Positions 59,653 to 64,000 of a stretch of DNA of 64,000 nucleotides are shown one piece after another. The notes beneath the pieces were generated by a model. That model was not told the origin of the DNA. It saw nothing but the letters and a program-made list of their open reading frames with translations, and ran no database searches. The stretch is from Guadua angustifolia (taxonomy: Eukaryota > Streptophyta > Magnoliopsida > Poales > Poaceae): positions 26,294,852 to 26,358,851 of the forward strand of contig CM070508.1 in assembly GCA_036346375.1 (NCBI GenBank), in the 5' to 3' direction. The position numbers and the translations under genes are program-made. How positions within the stretch are numbered: position 1 is the stretch's first letter; the number at the start of each line of letters is the position of its first letter.

Positions 59653-60322
59653 TGTCGACGATCGGGATCGTCAACCGCGAGAAAAGAGGTAGGGGTCAGA
59701 GAGTTTATGGGACCCGAGTGCGTTCGCTTCGAGCGAAGGAAGGAATCGTCGGTGATGGTGAACAAGGCGACAACGAGCACGAGACAAGAGTTTATACTGG
59801 TTCGAGCCCCTGTGAAGGTAATAGCTCTACTCCAGTCACCTTGCAGCGGTGATTCTTGCTATTTGGGTGTACAGAGCAATGTTTACAACTCAAGATAGTA
59901 ATGGCGATCCCTAACTCGAGCTGCTGCGTGTGCTGTCTTGTCTTCGTGTCCCTGGAGCTCATGCGTCCTTGGTCTTTATACTTCCTTTGCACGCAACGCC
60001 CGGGAGCGATCCTCGGAAATGGGGGCCTTCGTGCACCTTGAGGGTGGCAAGAATCGCCCCGAACTTGCTGCAAGACTCTGAGTCATCCCCACGACCTGCT
60101 CTCTGGCAACCGTCAGTCAAATGCCTGATCCGAAATCCTAGGGCGGTCCAGGGGCTTCAGGCGAGACCCCGCTCGAGCTCGAGGTTGAGAGGTGCCGAGC
60201 TCGGGCGTGCCGTGCTCGAGGTCGAGCGCCCCAGTGTGTACCCAAGTCGCGGTCGGGGCCTTCCGAGCTTGGGGATCTGTTGACCGCACTCCGGCCAGTC
60301 AAGGAGTACCCAGCCCTCGTCA
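59653..60322 (-). repeat. 3' LTR of right Tat-lineage element
   Basis: This 670-bp LTR reads, as + strand, TGTCGACGATCGG to CCCTCGTCA. The complement of the purine tract follows (60323-60340). A TATA-like GTATAAAG lies on the - strand at 59974-59981. Confidence 0.7.
59974..59981 (-). promoter_or_regulatory. TATA-like box in right Tat LTR
   Basis: The - strand reads GTATAAAG, in the element's transcription direction. Confidence 0.4.
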
Positions 60323-60340
60323 GCTAGCCCCCGAGGCTCT
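60323..60340 (-). other. polypurine tract of right Tat element
   Basis: The - strand reads AGAGCCTCGGGGGCTAGC, directly before the LTR in the element's direction. It compares well with the tract at 2746-2759. Confidence 0.65.
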
Positions 60341-60748
60341 AGGTCGGAGGGAACCCTCAGGACGACCTCGAGCCTTATTCTTGAGACGGAAAAACCTTCG
60401 TAGGTCTTGACTCCTTGGTCGAGGTCGGGCGGAGACCACAAGGCAAGTCTTTTGGCCTCGACACCTGGCGACCTTCGGACTTCTCGATGTTGGTACGGAT
60501 GTGAACGGTTGGTGGGCACCTGGCGGCGTCTCAACTCCGTAGCCCAAGCCTTAATCACAGCCATCAAGTCATAGTTGGCACGCCTTTTAAGGCGCCGTGG
60601 ACTGGATATTACCGTGTTGTGGTTCATAATCCATACGTTCGGGATCTTCAGCAAGAAAAGCTCTCGCCCTTGAGCCCTTCGTTTTCCAAGCCCTCTCGCC
60701 CGAGCAAGGTCCTCCCTTCCCCCTCAGACCAAACCAGTCGCAACCGCC

Positions 60749-63700
60749 ATGGCCAAGTTAGGAAGGAGCACTCTGTCGCACTCGAGGATGAAGGAGCTCG
60801 AGTCCCTGGGGCTGCTAGACCCGTTCGCGTGGCGGCTGCCGGGCAACGAGACCGTGCCACACCCCAAGGACGATGAGATCGTCTGCACCGAGCATTATGC
60901 CCTCTTTGGCCTGCGGACCCCGGAGAGTGAGTTCGTCGTGAAGGTCCTCTCCAGCTGTGACATCGAGCTCATCAATCTGGTGCCCAATTCTATTCTTCTC
61001 CTCACCATCTTTTCCCATCTATGCGAGGGATTTCTGGGGATCCTCCCGACTCCCTCGCTCTTCTTCCGGTACTTCAGCCTCTTCCGCTCCGGGAAGGACC
61101 CCGTGGTCGGATGCCTCTACTTCCGGCTGCGGGTCGGGCTCAAGTGGTCCTTCCCCAAGTTCCACCACAGGACTCCTCGGCCGTGGAATGGCGTTGGTTC
61201 TACTGAAGAGGGGGCGAGGCAATTTGGTGTCTGAAGGGACCCCATCGCCAACCGCAAGAAGGAGACCCCGGAGTCGGACGACCTCGAGGTCGACGAGGAG
61301 GCCATCGCCCTCATCCATATCTGCGCCAACCGCGGTCTCAACGGGCAGGCGATTGCCAACGACTTCCTGCGGAACCGTGTGTCCCCTCTCAGGTGGAGGG
61401 AGCACCCGTTCTTCGAGATCCAGGGGTCCGAAGATGCGACCCGCGAAGGCACATCTAGTAAGTCTTTTTGCCTCAAGGTCTAGCTTGCGCACTCCCTCCG
61501 ATCTTCTCTTGACAGCCGCTTGTCTTGCAGTGCCGAAAGAATCCTGGGTCTCCGCCAGGATGGTCGAGATGTTCGGGAAGCTGGCGCACGAGTACGTCAT
61601 CGGCAACCCCGTCCCGAAGAATGTACTCCGTCGAAAGAACGAGGTAAGTCACTCGACCAAGTGCTCGAGTCTTCTCCCACGAGCCCCTTCCTGAGCCTCG
61701 CTCGCACACAGGCCCATCAGGAGTTACTGGACACGGCCAGGAGGATGCTCCCGCTGCCTGGCGGGGGCGGGAGCAAGAAGGGGAAGAAGCGACCTCCACC
61801 GGTCGGACCAAGCCGAATGGAGGCGAAAAAACGCCATGTCGAGTGGGGGGACCGCGCCACGGTGAGGGCCCTTCTAGTCGAGCCCCCGAGCTTGCGTTTT
61901 CTAGCGCCTTGCCACTTGACGAGTTTTCCCTCGCGCAGCAGCAGAGCGCGGCTGCCGCCGCCAGGTCTTCGAGTACTCCCCCGCCCCCAGAGCCTCGAGC
62001 CCGAACCTCCGCCGCGGCGGGTGATGCGGAGCCAGCTCGGACCCCGAGACCTCAGGTCACGAGGACACGGAAGCGTGGCGCCCCCTCCATATCAGGGCAA
62101 CAAGACCTTCGACGACCCTCGACGAGGAGGAGACTGGTGACCCAGGTGAGGCCCCGGCACCCCGGTCTGCGCCACCCCCTTTGTATTTTTCTGGCTTAGT
62201 GTATGATTTTGATCACAGAACTTGAGCGCTCGAGCTCGAAACTTGCCCGTTTTGACGATGGCTGTTGTCCAGGGCGAGTCCGAGTCCGAGGAAGAGAACG
62301 CCTTCGAGCTGGTACCGCGCCGCGATCGTCGTGGGTCACGCATTTCCTCGGGCCAGCCCTTGGTCAGTGAGTTCTACCAAGGGGCCGACGACTCGTCCGA
62401 AGAAAACAAGCCCGCGGTCAGCGCGGACTACGACACGGGCGAGGCCCACGACACAGATGCTGTCGACGGGCTTCCCGAAGCCCCCGTGAGGGAGGATACT
62501 TAGGGCCTTGAGGCCACGATCGAAGCGGCCTCCAAGACCCCACCAGCCACGGTCGCCCCGGGCGTTGAGGTCGCGACCCCACCGGTCACCGGGGGTGATC
62601 GAGTCGCAGAAGCTCCACAGACCTCCCTAGCCATGATTGTGCCGAGCGCTGCGGTCGCGGCATCCCAGGCCACAGAGGTCGAGAATGCCGAGGTGGACCC
62701 GGCTGCCACCCCCTTGGCACCGGAGGCGAGCGGGACCCCGTCCGTGGGGATCGGGGCCGGCACTGCCGCTACGTCCTCCCCCGTCGGCGACCGTAACCCA
62801 CTGAAGGAGGCAGCGGATAACCAAGCCGCCCCCGGGGTGGGGACTCAGAATCCCGGCCCAAGTGCGCTATCGGTGGCCGTGGTCGATCTCGGCACCAGCA
62901 CGGCGGTTGACGAGGAGGAGGAGATCCCTCGCGATCGTATTGACGACCGTGAGGACTTCACCCGCGCACGCCTGGAGGGGCGACTCCGCGAGGTAAGGGT
63001 CCTCCCGCCGACTTCGTAGCTCGCAGTTTGACCTCCTTGTCCCCTCTCATTTTGGGCCACCCTTTTCGTCGTGAAGGTGATCGACCATGCCTCTCGAGGG
63101 CTACAAGGCCTCCGAGAGTATGTTGTCGTGCTGAGGGGTCTCCTCGACGCAGTGGAGGCGTGGGAGGTTGAGCACGACCGGCTCGTCCAGACCATTGAGG
63201 TCGAGCAGGGGGAGCTCGAGCAGAAGGCCCAAGAGCTCGATGATCTACGCCGGACGATGAGGGCGCAGGAGATAGTCCACGCGGAAGAGCTCGAGCGGAC
63301 CAGGGTCTCCGAACGCGACTTCTGTTTTAAGGCTGTGGAGCAGGAGCGCGCATGTTCAGCCACAGCGCTCGAGGCTGAGCGGGCCAAGATCGAAGCTCTG
63401 GAGAAGGCATCCGCGGAGGAGTCGACTCCCGAGCTCAAGGCCAAGGTACTCCAGCTCGAGGAGGAACTTGGGAGCGTCAACAAGACACTTGAAACCGAGC
63501 AGGCCAAGGTCAAGGACCTGGAGAGGGCCGCTGCGGAGCAGACGCTCTCTAGGACGAGGGCGTCCCCCGAGCTCGAGGCTAAAATCCTCGAGCTTGAGGG
63601 GAAGCTCGAACATGCCACCAAGGCGCTCGAGGTCGAACGCGCTAAAGTCGAGGCGCTGGAGAAGGCTCCCGTGAGGTCACCTTTTGGGCCCGGGACTATG

Positions 63701-63898
63701 GTCCCCGGGCTCGAAGAAAAGCTCGAGCACGTCGGTAAAGCAGCGAAGAGTGCCCTGGCCCAGCTTGAAGACGAACGACACCGAGCCGTGGATGCTTCCC
63801 AGCAAGCCCTCCAGCTCCAGGGTGAGATCGCAACCCTGAAGGCAAGGGTGGCCCAGCTCGAGCAGGAAAAGCTTACCCGCGAGATGGCCGACCTATAA
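60749..63898 (+). pseudogene. antisense gene of Tat element: gypsy-type transposon domain protein with long coiled coil, two in-frame stops
   Basis: Six exons join in phase: 60749-61457, 61531-61643, 61712-61861, 61939-62145, 62273-62992 and 63077-63898, with GT-AG introns, 907 codons in all. The N-terminal part (about 1-235) is the plant 'putative gypsy type transposon' domain (PF04195-like; LLLTIFSHLCEGFLGILPT, ALIHICANRGLNGQAIAND). The middle is Pro/Ala/Arg/Ser-rich and then acidic (ESESEEENAFELVP). The last 270 residues are a strong coiled coil of Glu/Leu/Ala heptads repeating phrases such as VERAKVEALEKA. Stops occur at codon 162 (TGA, 61232) and codon 470 (TAG, 62501). The alternative frame reading VEWRWFY near 61190 may signal a small indel. 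Function is unknown. Preserved splicing phases suggest it was a real gene until recently. Confidence 0.75.
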
Positions 63899-64000
63899 AG
63901 AAACATCAAAGAGCAAGGAATGTACTTAACAAAAGTGGTTTGTTTTTGGTGTACAAAGAAACCTCATCCCTGTTGTAAATCCGTAGCTTGGGGATACTTG
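63899..64000. other. sequence after the antisense gene
   Basis: This short tail of the Tat element's interior reaches the window edge; nothing can be called in it. Confidence 0.4.

Larger units (their letters stand above)
59653..64000 (-). mobile_element. Tat-lineage Ty3/gypsy retrotransposon, 3' part
   Basis: The element is in - orientation: its 3' LTR is 59653-60322, then the complement of a polypurine tract, then an antisense gene (on the + strand) of about 3.1 kb. The window ends before pol. The layout mirrors the left-hand element at 1-3435: similar LTR length, a TCGA-containing LTR tip, a GGGGGCTA-type purine tract and an antisense gene starting about 0.4-0.5 kb inside the LTR. ACAAC (59648-59652) is the expected target duplication. 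Confidence 0.7.

Noticed and set aside
60157..60654. 165-codon - strand frame at the Tat LTR edge
   Set aside because: It crosses the LTR end and the purine tract, so it cannot be a conserved gene of the element; no known motif.
62845..63909. 354-codon open frame on the - strand
   Set aside because: It is the mirror of the Glu/Leu-rich coiled-coil exon on the + strand. The biased codons (GAG, CTC, GCC) leave the opposite strand open, giving a Ser-rich sequence with no recognisable domain.
1..64000. tRNA, rRNA or conserved small RNA genes
   Set aside because: No cloverleaf with a recognisable A/B box pair, rRNA core or snRNA motif was seen on reading. The tRNA-like matches are primer binding sites of retrotransposons. 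A covariance-model scan would settle this.

Overview
This window is plant nuclear DNA, most probably from a grass. It holds one intact spliced host gene in a sea of nested transposons. The evidence for a plant is GT-AG introns with plant-type spacing, chromovirus (Tekay-like) and Tat-lineage Ty3/gypsy elements, a Sirevirus-type Ty1/copia element, CACTA and hAT DNA transposons, and a CELF/Bruno-like RNA-binding protein gene of the plant BRN1/BRN2 type. The GC-rich first exon and the mix of element families point to Poaceae. The species cannot be told from sequence alone.

Layout. 1-3435: 3' end of a Tat-lineage gypsy element (+ orientation) with a decayed antisense gene, polypurine tract and LTR. 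3847-14174: a chromovirus-type gypsy element (- orientation) bounded by the 5-bp duplication ATAGT; a second element of a sister family sits inside it (from 4649), and the two appear to have collapsed by LTR recombination. 14380-40036: a CACTA transposon bounded by the 3-bp duplication AGG. Its tnp2-like transposase gene is cut by a third gypsy element (18822-27898), which is joined to a Sirevirus-like copia element (27899-39025) whose two flanks do not match. 40441-40990: remnant of a PIF/Harbinger transposase. 41590-42613: non-autonomous Ac/Ds-type hAT element with a perfect 8-bp duplication. 42622-46216: mostly unassigned, with an LTR-like end near 45877. 46217-53835 (-): intact nine-exon, 459-residue BRN1/BRN2-like gene. 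Its second intron carries a three-LTR TRIM-like retrotransposon (49206-50409, duplication AATAT) and a second hAT element (51140-51797). 54099-55019: small MITE-like palindromes. 56205-58701: small CACTA element with 3-bp duplication TCT, carrying a broken accessory gene. 59653-64000: second Tat-lineage element (- orientation) with a largely preserved antisense gene of 906 codons interrupted by two stops.

How it works together. Only the BRN1-like gene is expected to serve the plant. It encodes a three-RRM cytoplasmic/nuclear RNA-binding protein of the family that represses target mRNAs. The transposon genes are nearly all pseudogenes. Several nonsense codons in the CACTA transposase are explained by C-to-T changes, as expected from decay of methylated DNA. 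The most unusual signals are the paired antisense coiled-coil genes of the two Tat elements, the three-LTR TRIM, a gag-core deletion shared by two gypsy copies, and the mismatched flanks that reveal deletions between nested elements. I found no tRNA, rRNA, CRISPR array or bacterial-type features.
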